From Syngnathus acus (lineage: Eukaryota > Chordata > Actinopteri > Syngnathiformes > Syngnathidae): a stretch of 64,000 nt of DNA. The notes under the pieces are model-generated. The model searched no databases and was not told the DNA's origin. It was given only the letters and a program-made list of their open reading frames with translations. Both the position numbers and the translations under genes were made by a program. Shown here piece by piece: positions 28,735-41,190 of this stretch (its first letter is position 1; the number at the start of each line of letters is the position of its first letter). Location: contig NC_051089.1 in assembly GCF_901709675.1 (NCBI RefSeq), positions 13,629,976-13,693,975 of the forward strand, given 5' to 3'.

Positions 28735-29298
28735 CCAGCCTATTGGCTGAGCGGGTGAGGGAACGCCGACGAGGGCGGGGCGAGGCGAGGCAGTGGGGGC
28801 GGATGGCACAGCTGAGGCGCGTCTACAGCCTGATTGCGTCCCCGCACACACACATAATTGATGACCTAATTGAGGAGCGGGAGGAGGAGAAAAGTTGACT
28901 TGTTCCTCCTGTTCAAATGTAGTCCCACAACTGAGGGCATTGATGTGACCGGAGAGGCGTTCAGCGTTTTACTTGCACTTCTTTCCCCCCGTCTTTCACC
29001 CTCACACACGGAGCACAAATCCACCGTCTCACCTTTAGTTTAGCGCGACTGCTTACTTTTCCGTCACTCCCTTGTTTTCTCCCCCTTCCCTTAACTTATT
29101 TTAGGGAGGGGAACGAACATTCGTCCTTTTCGAATCGAAGCTGTTCTGAAGAAGAAAACTAACGGTCAACTCCTTCACCCCCGCACCACGCCACTTCGAG
29201 TTGTGCGATCTTCACCGGACTGTCAAAGGAGCCGCAACCCACTTTGGGCCACTCTCACCCGGCCAGAACGCACTCGGCGCCGCGGCAGCATCTTCAAC
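28735..29298 (+). promoter_or_regulatory. rbpms2 promoter and 5' untranslated region
   Basis: A CpG-rich block with an inverted CCAAT box (ATTGG at 28742-28746) and a GC box (GGGCGGGGC at 28773-28781), followed by C/T-rich leader sequence up to the start codon at 29299. No TATA box seen. The transcription start is not fixed; 28.85-29.0 kb is likely. Confidence 0.5.
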
Positions 29299-32200
29299 AT
29301 GAGCCTCAAGACGGACCCGGAGCCCAACAACAATGTCTCCATGGAGGAGGAGGTCAGGTTCACCTTTTCCCCTCACTTTGTCTGTTCATTAAACCAAGTC
29401 AATAAATATCTCCGGAATTTTAAGGTTTTCTTTTCTTGAACTGAGCGCTGCTTTTCAAAATTGTATGAAATCGAAACTGGAACGATTAACTTTAAATCTG
29501 TATTTGACATAACTTGAAAATTGAAACATAATTTATAAGCGTGCGTTCTAGAGCCGCTCGTATAATAGTGACTTTTAATGGGTAAACGGCGTCTCAATCC
29601 TTAATTCAGTTTTAAGGATTTAGAAGAAAAAACTATTTCAAAACTGTTGCGACTACTGTGTGAATAGGAAGATTTGTTCCTGCTGCCAGCAACAATTGTT
29701 TCACAGTTTGGACTAATGAAGACACGCAGGAGGGGAGCGCTGCATCGGCCCTTTTGTTCGCCGAAACCCCCCCCCCCCCCTTTTTTTTTTTTTTTTTTGT
29801 TGATCTCAATCAAAGTTTGTGTGCTTAATTGTGACTCCCATAGATCAAGGAAAAAGGAAGTAGCTTTTACAAATATTGTGTTGATTTTTCATTTGTTAAA
29901 CATGTGTAAGATGAGGATGCATTCTGGTTTACCTAAATATTCTAAAGCAATGGCTGTCTTAATTCATCCTCAGTTGTAATGGCAGCTGCTCAGGCATGTT
30001 TTTGGTTGTTGCATAGGAGGAAATTGGTGCTGCGGCACCTGAAAAATGGCCGAGCGGTGGCAGGGTAGGGGTCAGAGGAAGGAAATGGTGTCACGCTGCG
30101 AACTGTTGTCCAGCGCTGTTCCTCTGGCGGCCCCATTGTAGCAGAAACCTCCCCACCAGCTGAGAACTAATGGGCCCCGCGCACTGTTTGTTTCCACAGC
30201 CACTCTGGGCTTCACTTGGCATCGGCCTTCAATGAGCTGTGCACGCCCAGCAGGATGGGAGCCTTGTTTGGTTTTTGCTCATTTAGGGACATCACAATGA
30301 GTGTTCTTTCACTAAGGGTTGATTCATGGGTGACCTGCTTGTTGAAGTGTACAGCACTTTGTATTTTAGTTTGATTGTCCGGTTAGAGGAATGGTAATCC
30401 AAAAGTAACTTGCAATATTGTCAAGAGATTTGTCTAAACATGCTGTAATAAACACTTTTTTCTATAAGGGCCTCTTTGAAACTGGAGCGGTACAATTGCC
30501 GTTTTTAGCAGCTATAGATGTATTGACATGCTACTATGAGAGGTTAACAGATTTGATTTGGGCTCATTAAGTGACAAACGTTCTTAAGAGGAAATATAAA
30601 GTTGCAATTGTCTGAAGCTATTCTCGTGAGAAATTGTCAGGTTTAATCCGTACATGAAGTCTCATCTTGCTTTAACGATGACTCCAAATTTCAGGTACGA
30701 ACACTGTTTGTCAGCGGCCTACCAGTTGATATCAAACCACGGGAACTGTACCTTCTCTTCAGGCCATTCAAGGTATGTCGAATGTTTGTAGTAAATCTGT
30801 GAAATAAGATTCAGCTAAATAAAGAAAATGAAGGTGATTTGTCTTAACCAATTAAGTTAGTTGGTTGGTTAGTTACATCTTTTAGTTTCATCATTCTAGA
30901 TCAATGATTCCTGACCTGCATGGTGAGATCAGGAGTGATGCTATCTTTGTTAATTCATCCAACACAATAAGTTGCTGCAAATATTTCAGCAATCTGTTTA
31001 ATTGAATCGACTTTTAACAATAAAGTAATCGTATAGATTCACTTTTTACCTTGGAGAGGTCCAAATATTCTATCAGCCTCAACAGCAATTCATTAATTTT
31101 TGCATTATTTCATGAAAACCGATTATCTTGATTAGTCAAAACAAGATGCAAATGTCTTTTACTCTGGAAAGCAAAAACTGCACCAGTAATTGAATCAGTT
31201 CAGAAAGGTTTGGATAATACAATGTTAATCCTTTTTGTGTGCTATTGTTTAATTGTTCATCATTTTTATCACTAAGCAATACCAAATAAAGGACCGTATA
31301 AATGGAAAATATTCAGTAGCAATTGCCCTATTATTTTTGTTGTATTGTTTGCGTTTTTTTTAATAACGTAAAATGAATGACTTGGTCCAAAGGTTGGGAA
31401 ACACTTATCTAGATGTGCACTCTAACACGATTTGTTCAAACTGGAATCCAACAATCTCCCTAGTAATGAGTCCAAATATTTGCATATATGGAAATGAGGC
31501 CGCATCATTGTTCATCCACGGCTGTGTTCAGCGGGTTCCAAAACAGCCCTCCCACTTGTGTCCTAACTAACTAAATTGGAAGTGGTATCCCTCACACATG
31601 GATGATCCTGTGGAATGTGTAAATGAGTAATCCTCGTCACTGACCGACCGACCAACCCTGTGTGTGACCCAACTTGCTCACTGGAAAGGGAAATATTTTC
31701 TTCGACCGAATTGCGAAACGGCTTGAGTTTTGTTACAGTAGCTCCTCTGACATTGTTGCCGCCTGCCTGCCGACTGGCTGCAGGCTCCTTGTATGCTTTT
31801 CTTATGAGGTTTCAGGCAACTTTTTGCTTTCCAAAAATATCCGGTACAACTATGCTGTCAAGAATTTTCTGCAACAAATTAAATTTTTTCCCCAATAGGA
31901 ACGCCAGTCAAGCTTACATTTTTCAAATAAGTAGTCTTAATGTTTGCATAAGAAATGCAACAGGAGCCATGCTGGCTGCAAACTGATCTCCAGCTGATGG
32001 CTGACAGAAGCAGGGCTCTCTTCCTTCATGCCTGAATTCCTTGCATGTGACTCCACGATGGATAATTGGCTGTCTTTCTTCTCTGCAGGGTTATGAAGGG
32101 TCACTGATTAAGTTAACATCAAAACAGGTGAGTCTCCATCTGATGCTAAAAAAAAAAAGCACTCCGACTCTTTTGGTAATGTTAGTGGAGGACTAGTCAT

Positions 32201-34636
32201 TATTTGTCTGGTCTGTGTCAATTCCCTTTCCTATTTGATTTTGTTCTGTCAAATAAATGTGCTTGACGCCCTCAGTATTTTTTTGTCTTCCAGCCTGTCG
32301 GGTTTGTAACATTTGACAGTCGATCTGGAGCCGAAGCTGCAAAAAATGCTCTAAATGCAAGTATTCTGATTTATTACGGTCTCTTTTCAATGATTGATTT
32401 TTGTTGTTTTAACAAATGTAAGAAGAGACGGGAGTGTTTTGAAGGTCCTTTCCCATCCGTTTTCCAACAAGTCAACTCTCTCTGTCTTTTCATAATTCAA
32501 TGGCAGGGACTTTTTTGGAAAGATGGGAGAATCCTGTAGCATTACGGTAGTTTACTTTGACCTTGATACACATCCATTTTTAGTCTGGTGTAGCTTTTCC
32601 TAATTTTGCATATCACTGCTTTACTATACTTGTTCTTTAGCCACGTTTTAGTGTTATTTGAACACATCTTCAGTAGAGTAACCTTATTTTTGTCACTCAT
32701 AGGCCACGATGGCAGTGTCTAACACACATACACACTCATAGCCTAGCCTTCCTTATGAGCATCACCTCCTAGACACAGCAGATGGCGCACACACAAACAC
32801 ACTCAAAAGACTTCTCACTTGCATGTGGGCACAGCGCTTAGGGCACAAACACAAGCAAGGTAAAACCACCCCTACGATGCCACTTGGTCTTGTCGTCGGC
32901 CCTTTCCTCATCTCTCCTTCTCCTCCTGACTTCCTGTGGCTGGATTTTGTCCAGTCACGTGAGCTCATGGTTTCATTCTGAGGAAAGAGAGATGAAAGCG
33001 TTTGCAAATACTTTCAGGTTGTATCCTTCAGCATGTCCTTTGTCCTGATGTCCTCAACTGTTCTGCTTAACTGGGTGCAATGCAGTCAGGAAGAATATTG
33101 GCTGCATTCTCCATGTGAGAGCAGAACAGTGCCGGCCGGGCTCACGGGATATCGGAAGGATACATCCGAAGTATTGAAACATGGTTGTAGGAAAGGAGAT
33201 GGCGCGAGAGTCAACTAAAGCCCCGCAATCTCAGCCCACCTCCCTTACGATCCAATGTCCCCCTCCGTTTCTCCTTCAGGGTATCCGTTTTGACCCCGAA
33301 AGCCCTCAGACCCTGCGCTTAGAGTTTGCTAAAGCCAACACGAAGATGGCAAAGAGTAAGCTGATGGCCACACCGAACCCCACAAATATCCACCCTGCTC
33401 TAGGAGCACACTTCATTGCACGGGACCCATGTAAGTTGTACGTACGGCTGCACCCTCTAGGCTCCCGTTCCCTCTCACTTGGCCAGTGTCGTCATGGCAG
33501 TACTGATATTTAAGTGTTTAACAAATCTAACACACCCTGCACATGCATGCATCTCAATTCTTTAGCCGCTTTGCTTTTCCGATGAATTAACGTTCTCAAC
33601 CAACAGTCATCTAAATGGTTTTAGACATGGTAGTGAACAAACATGTTTCTTTTGCATTTGGTGAAACGGGGTATTTCACTCGAGTAAGATAAGATGACTG
33701 GCCACTTAGAGTGGTTGTAAAAACAATGTCAATTTTCCAGGCTTGCTGCATTGACCTTTCAACGTGTGCCGTTTACACCCTCAGATGACCTGACAGGGGC
33801 CGCACTGATCCCAGCCTCTCCGGACGCGTGGACCCCTTACCCACTGTACACAGCAGAACTGACCCCTGGCCTCCCTCATGCGGCCTTCACTTATCCTGCG
33901 GCGGCCGCCGCTGCCGCAGCCCTCCACGCCCAGGTGAGGGACCAACCGGTGTGTGTCTCTCTTCTATCTTGCACACTTCCTGATGTAAAATGTTCACTTT
34001 CGTTACGTATTTCCCAGTATCAATGATGAGCTTTCTGACATTGCTCTGTTCAATCAAAGGGATCTGCTATAGTGTTGAACTACGTAGTACTGAGCTTGTT
34101 TCACCTGTCAGTCATAGTAAGTGCTTTAAGTAAAGTCTAACATTTTCCTAAAAATTCTAAGCTCCCTGCTTTGCTGGCAGTGTCTAAGAAGGCTTAAAAA
34201 AATCATGTACCATCTGAGTCATTTCAAATGAATTGTTTGCCAATTCCATTTAATTATTTGAGCACAAGGGAGGGAATGCTACATCACAAAGCACAATGAC
34301 TTGGGCCCTTGTGCTGGCCACTTGAGGCTGAGGAATGCTTGCTATTTACTTGGTCAAATACTCCTGACTTAATGTAGCCAAAATGTGTGCATTCGAAAAA
34401 GTTAAGAGGGGAAGGGTGCCGTCTAACTGCAATCTGAGATTTCAGAATTTTGCTCATGTTGTAACCAAACAAGACATTTCTGATAAGCCAATTACTTGAC
34501 TTTAAAAGAAAAATAAACCCTTAGATCCAAGTTTTGAATCACCTCATTTTTGTCATGACTGTTTCTTTAGATGCGCTGGTACCCAACTCCCTCAGATACT
34601 TCCCAGCCTGGATGGAAGTCCCGCCAGTTTTGTTAG
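29299..34636 (+). CDS. rbpms2: RNA-binding protein with multiple splicing 2
   Basis: RRM protein of the RBPMS/hermes family that binds CAC-containing RNA as a homodimer; known roles in smooth muscle, heart, germ plasm and retinal ganglion cells. Coding exons: 29299-29352, 30695-30772, 32089-32127, 32294-32356, 33280-33430, 33785-33933 and 34571-34636, giving 199 residues (human RBPMS2 is 209). One RRM at about residues 20-98 has RNP2 LFVSGLP and RNP1 PVGFVTF, then [19 protein letters not shown]. The C-terminal part has an eight-Ala run (about 167-174) and ends in a short tail, GWKSRQFC. The intron after exon 32294-32356 uses a GC donor (AAT|gcaagt). RBPMS2 is preferred over RBPMS from the N-terminus [13 protein letters not shown] and the [20 protein letters not shown] block, at slightly lower certainty than the family call. 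Confidence 0.94.
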
Positions 34637-36030
34637 ATACTTGGTGAGTGACCTTTTGTTAAACCCTGTTCAGATTTCACGATCCGCCTTTCTGTGACTA
34701 ATAATCTCGTACAAGCTTCTCGACAGTAACAAAGAAATTGATCGCAAAATGCCAATTCATATTAGAACAAGAGCTTAAACAGGCTGGTGTTAAAGGAAAA
34801 GAAAGTCTAATAGAAATACAAACCAGTTTGGGCCTTTAGTTTTCAATTATTTTTTTTTTATTCATGTCGCTAGATTTTTTTCCACATTTAAGTTTTTTTA
34901 TTAAAAAACAAATTATGTCTAAAAGACAAATTTATCAGTGCTTAACTGTAGACGCGTGTGTAGTGAACATGCAAAGTGTTACTTTGGGCTAACATGTTTT
35001 TGTTTTCTGCAGGCACCCGGAAACCACACCTTTGTCCAGTTGAAGTGAGGTTTGCCAAGCTCATTAATTTAATCAGGTTTATTTAATGGACAAATGTGCA
35101 TTAGAATCAGTATTTATATCCTTGCCAATTGTCTTTTTGAGGGGGAGTCAGAGTAGAAAAAAAACATCTTGCTGTTGACAATCTCTTGTGCCCCCTTTTT
35201 TGCGGTACATCTTAGCACTTGATAGAACCTTTTGCAAGCTAGTCAAAGCTCCATGGCTCATCGTTGCTGAGGGGGGAAAAAAAAAACACCGCAAAGTTGT
35301 AGGAGTCCCAATGTGGCTTACAACTACCCTCAGAAGTGTGAAGACGTTGCATGTTCAAGTCTTTTTGGCATGAATTTAGAACAGTTCTGTGTATCCTAAT
35401 TGTCTTAGTGTTGCCTCTTTCCTTTGGTCTGAGCAGCAAAACCTTTTGTTCCCGTAGCTCCTTGGCCTTAGCTCTGTCAAAGCTTGGCTTTTTGTTCAAT
35501 GGCTTGTCTCGCATGGACCTTGTGAAGGCATCTTCTCGTTCTGACAATCCCATTCCCGTGATCATATCATTGTCATTATTTGACCAGAATAAAGTACAAG
35601 TATTTTTGTACTTTTTGTGTAATGTGTGTGTATATGCGTTTTTGTGCAACTAAATGAACATGTATACGTTGAATGTTTAGTTGTCATTTGTTTTTGGTGG
35701 TAATTTTTGTTCCTGTAATCCTGTTGGAATAGTTTTAGAGGAAGAAAAGTGCAATTTGTTTAATGGGAAGTGGGGGTATTTGTCCAAAAATAAATGCAAG
35801 TATTCTGAACATGGCATGTGCCGTTCTGCTAAAATGAGATTGCTGTGAAATGATCTTTCAGAATGTGAAACTGGACTACAAACTTTTGCGGGGGGCTGTT
35901 TTGAAAAAGCGAAGCAGGATTGGAAGAGGTCTAATTTAGTTTGTGGTTTAGAAACATGTTTGTCTCTGTATCTGCTGTGCATAAGGTGTAAACAAAAATA
36001 CCCATCTTATGAATAAAAGAAGTGAATGCA
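34637..36030 (+). other. rbpms2 3' untranslated region
   Basis: A donor (ttg|gtgagt) follows the stop codon by seven bases, with a candidate acceptor at about 35012 (tttctgcag|gcaccc), so the 3' UTR may be spliced. AATAAA occurs at 35588-35593, 35789-35794 and 36012-36017, the last followed by T-rich sequence. Open frames on either strand here are chance. Confidence 0.5.
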
Positions 36031-38220
36031 TTTCTTTAGTGATCCCTTATTTCTGACAAGCCACTTAGAAGATTGGAAATGCATACAATTTACTACACTG
36101 TATGGTCAGCAGATGTTTGTATCAATAATGAATCCGGCTATTTGTTAATGCACCAATGCATTAGTGTCTTTCTACCTCATGTGTGGGGTTGACCTCCTAA
36201 GCTGGTAAGACATTCTGCTCAACCAACCATAATGGCTCCAGGGATTGTTCTCAGTGTGGCGGCTGCCTAATTATGCTGCCCAACTATAAACATTTGCACT
36301 GTTCAAAGTTATAGATGGGTGCACATATACTTGTCATCAGTGTCTGACCATCATCCAGATCAGGCTGTCCTATTTGATTTGAGATCATTCAAACTGGACT
36401 GATCACCAGGAAATCAAAGATGTGATAGACAAGACCATTGTCCAATGGATCTGTTCTTTGGTGAGCCAATGTTGGTAGGAAAGTAAGCTTACTGCAACAA
36501 AACACACACAGGACCTGGATCAAACCGAAGACCTTGCTGTGAGATCTAGTTTAATTGAAAAGGGTTGAAAACAAAACTGCCGGCAATTCCTATGGACAGC
36601 ATATTTACCCAAGAAATGCCCTTTCTTCTGTCCTTTGTGGAAATCTAAAGTGATGTGGTTCATTTAACTTGACTTTCACACTGATCTGGATTGACATGAA
36701 ATCAATAGGTACTGCCAAGATGTGTGACTGGAAAGCGGACTATTTTCTTGCTCTTTTCTTTTCCCTCTCCAGCCTGACTTCAGCATGTTTAATCTTATGA
36801 GAGCAAAAACATCACAGATTAAAGTAATGTCTTAATGTATGTGATCTGTAAACAAACATCTGATTGCATTAGGAGACTTTTTTCCTATTTTGCACTAATA
36901 GTATATGCTCAAAAGTATGTAGAAAATGCACTTATTTCAAAATTCGAACACAAAAAAAGCACATTAGAAAGCTTTTACACTAACTTGGTTATACGTTTCA
37001 ACGCGGCCGAGTAAATAAGGATGTTAATTCAGCTGTAAAAGCAACCATGAAGGCGAATGAGACAGCTCCGATGTTTTAGTGAAGATCACTGTTGCCACCT
37101 CCTGTTCGACTGCGGTATTACGTTCTGGGAGGACCTTGACCAACGCCTGCTGAAATGAAACTATGCAAAGGAAGAGGGGTACTCAGGCTTCTTTGCTTAG
37201 GTTGCTGACCTCGTGATCCGAAGTGGAAGAAAATTGATAGAGAAAATAATGAATAACATCCTCCTTCATTGTAAGTATATGAAATTCTAAAAATGCAACA
37301 TTTTTGTCTCCTAACTATGCGTACAGTGCCATGAAAGTCTTCGCCACTTCTCAAATTCTTTCTTTTTGCATAGTTTACTAACTTATGCTAAATAAGAACA
37401 TCAATCAAATGTAAATATCAAGGACTCCTCAAATGTACTTTTGATTAGCGATTTCATTAACAGAGGCGGTGCGTAGAAATCTTCGATTTCTCACTGCCAT
37501 CTAGTGGACAACTAATAGAATGCAATGACTTCGAAGGGTGTTCTTTTTGAAGCACATAAAGACCACACTCTGCAAGCCTACCACCAATTTCTTAAGCAGA
37601 GGTGAAATCAAAATGTCACCACAACTTCTAGTAGACTCATTCTCAAGTGAGCAGCATTTCTTACATCTGCTGTAGTCATTTTATCCAGCAAATTTGACAT
37701 CAATTGCATTTATTGGTGAATAATACAGAACCTTTATTTGCGACGGACACGTAAGTTAGGCACTCAGCTTCATATGCATCACGACTCTGGCGAAAGGACG
37801 CAATTTTTTTTTTTTTAATACCTCCGTAAAGGTGCATTTTCGTTTCGGCATGGTCGCCACTCGCTGGCAACCACTCGCCTACATCCTCCTCATGCGCACG
37901 CACGCACGTACGCACGCACGTACGCACGCACGCACGCACGCACGCAGACACATATATCCAATATATCCTCTGCAATTTCACATTAGATTGCTGGTTTGAA
38001 ATTTACTTTTATTATTTTAATAAACATTAAAACCTGTTCAAACTTGTCTGGTTTATTCCTTTTTATTTTTTTGGGCATGAAAACAAAAATCTGACATTTG
38101 GTTAACTGCTTTATATGACTATGTATATGTTATACTTTGTGCAATATGTGTTGGTGTCCCCCAAAATAAAGAGCAAGTAGTCAAATACACGTTCTGGACA
38201 CGTACAAAAAATGCATAAAG
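36031..38220. other. Intergenic between rbpms2 and the left array
   Basis: AT-rich, no recognised gene. It contains only the ACGC microsatellite listed separately. Confidence 0.6.
37894..37946. repeat. (ACGC)n microsatellite with ACGT interruptions
   Basis: About 13 four-base units of CGCA/CGTA type. The alternating purine-pyrimidine sequence could adopt Z-DNA. Confidence 0.9.
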
Positions 38221-40635
38221 TTATTAGGTACACCTGAAAATGGTGGTGTACCTAATGGAGTGTCTGTGTGACGTCACAGATCAACCAGCCAATCAGGAGG
38301 TGGGGGTGAGGGCGGGTGTGGCACTTTTCACTTTCAGTTCAGCTTTGGCCATGATTTTTCCCTAATGAAGTGGCCTGTTATTAGGTACACCTGAAAATGG
38401 CGGCGTACCTAAAGGAGTGTCCGTGTGATGTCACAGATCAAACAGCCAATCAGAAAGTGGAGGTGAGGGCGGGTGTGGCACTTTTCACTTTTAGTTAAGC
38501 TTTGGCCATGATTTTTCCCTAATGAACTGGCCTGTTATTTGGTACACCTGAAATTGGCGGTGTACCTAATGGAGTGTCCGAGTGACGTCACAGATCAACC
38601 AGCCAATCAGAAAGTTGGGGTGAGGGAGGGTGTGGCACTTTTCACTTAAACCAGGGGTGTCGACCTCCAGTCCTCGAGGGGCCGCGTTCCAATATGTTTT
38701 CCAAGTTACCCTCGTTAAACACACCTGCGTGAAAAGTTTTAGCTCCTTTCACGTTCTGCAGGAGCTAAAACTTTTCACGCAGGTGCACTTAACGAGGGAA
38801 TCTTGGAAAACATGTTGGAATGCGGCCCCGAGGACTAGAGCTTGACACCTGTGACCTTTGACCATGATATTTCCCTAATAAAGTGGCCTGTTATTAGGTA
38901 CACTTGAAAATGGCGGTGTACCTAATGGAGTGTCCAAGTGACGTCAAAGATCAAACAGCCAATCAGAAAGTGGAGGTGAGGGCGGGTGTGGCACTTTTCA
39001 CTTAAACCAGGGGTGTCCACCTCCAGTCCTCGAGGGGCCGCGTTCCAATATGTTTTCCAAGTCACCCTCGTTAAACACACCTGCGTGAAAAGTTCAGTTC
39101 ATTTTCACGTTCGGCAGGAGCCTAACTTTTCACACAGGTGCACTTAACGAGGGAATCTTGGAAATCATGTTGGAATGCGGCCCCGAGGACTAGAGCTTGA
39201 CACCTGTGACCTTTGACCATGATATTTCCCTAATAAAGTGGCCTATTATTAGGTACACTTGAAAATGGCGTTGTACCTAATGGAGTGTCCAAGTGACGTC
39301 ACAGATCAAACAGCCAATCAGAAAGTGGGGGTGAGGGCGGGTGTGGCACTTTTCACTTAAACCAGGGGTGTCCACCTCCAGTCCTCGAGGGGCCGCGTTC
39401 CAATATGTTTTCCAAGTTACCCTCGTTAAACACACCTGCGTGAAAAGGTTTAGCTCCTTTCACGTTCCGCAGGAGCTAAAACTTTTCACGCAGGTGCACT
39501 TAACGAGGGAATCTTGGAAAACATGTTGGAATGCGGCCCCGAGGACTACAGCTTGACACCTGTGACCTTTGACCATGATATTTCCCTAATAAAGTGGCCT
39601 GTTATTAGGTACACTTGAAAATGGCGGCGTACCTAATGGTGTGTCCGAGTGACGTCACAGATCAAACAGCCAATCAGAAAGTGGGGGTGAGGGCGGGTGT
39701 GGCACTTTTCACTTAAACCAGGGGTGTCCACCTCCAGTCCTCGAGGGGCCGCGTTCCAATATGTTTTCCAAGTTACCCTCGTTAAACACACCTGCGTGAA
39801 AAGTTTTAGCTCCTTTCACGTTCCGCAGGAGCTAAAACTTTTCACGCAGGTGCACTTAACGAGGGAATCTTGGAAAACATGTTGGAATGCGGCCCCGAGG
39901 ACTACAGCTTGACACCTGTGACCTTTGACCATGATATTTCCCTAATAAAGTGGCCTGTTATTAGGTACACTTGAAAATGGCGGTGTACCTAATGGAGTGT
40001 CCAAGTGACGTCAAAGATCAAACAGCCAATCAGAAAGTGGAGGTGAGGGCGGGTGTGGCACTTTTCACTTAAACCAGGGGTGTCCACCTCCAGTCCTCGA
40101 GGGGCCGCGTTCCAATATGTTTTCCAAGTTACCCTCGTTAAACACACCTGTGTGAAAAGATTTTGGTCATTTTTACGTTCTACAGGAGCTAAAACTTTTC
40201 ACGCAGGTGCACTTAACGAGGGAATCTTGGAAAACATGTTGGAATGCGGCCCCGAGGACTACAGCTTGACACCTGTGACCTTTGACCATGATATTTCCCT
40301 AATAAAGTGGCCTGTTATTAGGTACACTTGAAAATGGCGGCGTACCTAATGGTGTGTCCGAGTGACATCACAGATCCAACAGCCAATCAGAAAGTGGGGG
40401 TGAGGGCGGGTGTGGCACTTTTCACTTAAACCAGGGGTGTCGACCTCCAGTCATCGAGGGGCCGCGTTCCAATATGTTTTCCAAGTTACCCTCGTTAAAC
40501 ACACCTGCGTGAAAAGTTCAGTTCATTTTCACGTTCTGCAGGAGCCCAACTTTTCACACAGGTGCACTTAACGAGGGAAGCTTGGAAAATATGTTGGAAT
40601 GCGGCCCCCGAGCACTAGAGCTTGACACCCCTGGC
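38221..40635 (+). repeat. Left tandem array: two 157-bp and six about 356-bp units
   Basis: Units begin with 'ttattaggtacac' at 38221, 38378, 38535, 38891, 39246, 39602, 39958 and 40315. Each has: an inverted pair ttaggtacac / gtgtacctaa (resembling Tc1-type ends), a CRE (TGACGTCA, altered in units 2 and 8), CAGCCAATCAG, and a GC/CACCC-type box (ggtgagggcgggtgtgg). Units 1-2 continue directly into 'cactttcagttcagctttggcc' (split here only by description: cacttt-cagtt-cagctttggcc). Units 3-8 carry an about 200-bp hairpin MITE at that point. The sense-strand 71-residue open frames are repeat artefacts. Confidence 0.95.
38652..38852. mobile_element. hAT-like hairpin MITE within the array (first of six left copies)
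   Basis: Almost the whole element is one inverted repeat: outer ends 'caggggtgtcgacctcc' and 'gagcttgacacctgtg', inner arms 'cgtgaaaagttttagctcc' and 'ggagctaaaacttttcacg'. Further copies start near 39007, 39362, 39718, 40074 and 40430 on the left and about 57001, 57353, 57709, 58064, 58420 and 58776 on the right. Copies differ in the hairpin tip, which lets individual copies be traced. No coding capacity. Confidence 0.85.
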
Positions 40636-40639
40636 CTAG

Positions 40640-40939
40640 TTTATATCGATTTTTATTTTGTCCAGAACTTGGCTATATTCAAAATCTGTGAATAATACAT
40701 TTTCACATTTCACATAAGGTAGGTTGTCTTCAGACGAGCTTCCATGTAAAGCTATACATTGCTAGTAATGACTGTGGGGCGCAGCTCCTCACACCATCCC
40801 CAATCCAAAATGCTGAGTATCAAGCAGGGAGGTATCGAGTTCTATTTTATAGTCTTTGATATTACTCGGCCGGGGATCGAACCACGACCTCCCAGTCTCA
40901 GGGCGGCCACTCATACCACATGACCACTTGAGCTGGTTA
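40640..40939 (-). mobile_element. tRNA-derived SINE bordering the left array
   Basis: Minus-strand tRNA-like head with box B GGTTCGATCCCC (near 40872) and an A-box-like tgtggtatgagtg (near 40920), then a body of about 220 bases ending in an A/T-rich tail that abuts array unit 8. A matching element lies in inverse orientation at 56680-56990. Confidence 0.8.
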
Positions 40940-40957
40940 AAATAATAATAATAATTG

Positions 40958-41190
40958 GGCAGGACGGTGCGGCACCGGATAGCACCAATCAGGTGCAGGG
41001 TTCCATTTTGGCTTCGGTAAGTGTGGCGTTTGCATGTTCTCCCCGTGCCTGTGTGGGTTTCCTCTCACTTACCAAAGACATGCATGGGACGCCGATGTGC
41101 TCGTAGGTGTGTGTGAGTGTGAATGGTTTATCTCCGTGTGCGCTGTGATTGGCTGGCGAGCAACCCTACCGCCCAAAGATTGAAACCCCA
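40958..41190 (+). mobile_element. SINE of the common teleost family
   Basis: Includes 'gtttgcatgttctccccgtg', 'ctgtgtgggtttcctctcac', 'aaagacatgcatggg', 'gtgtgtgagtgtgaatggtt' and 'gctgtgattggctggcgagc'. The head is degraded. Confidence 0.7.

Noticed and set aside
35239-35649. Minus-strand 136-residue open frame
   Set aside because: Lies within the rbpms2 3' untranslated region on the opposite strand and resembles nothing known.
38630-40331. Repeated 71-92 residue open frames starting MWHFSLKPGV in the left array (and 57353-58959 in the right)
   Set aside because: They arise from translating the palindromic MITE in each unit; their identity follows the DNA repeat and they match no protein I know.
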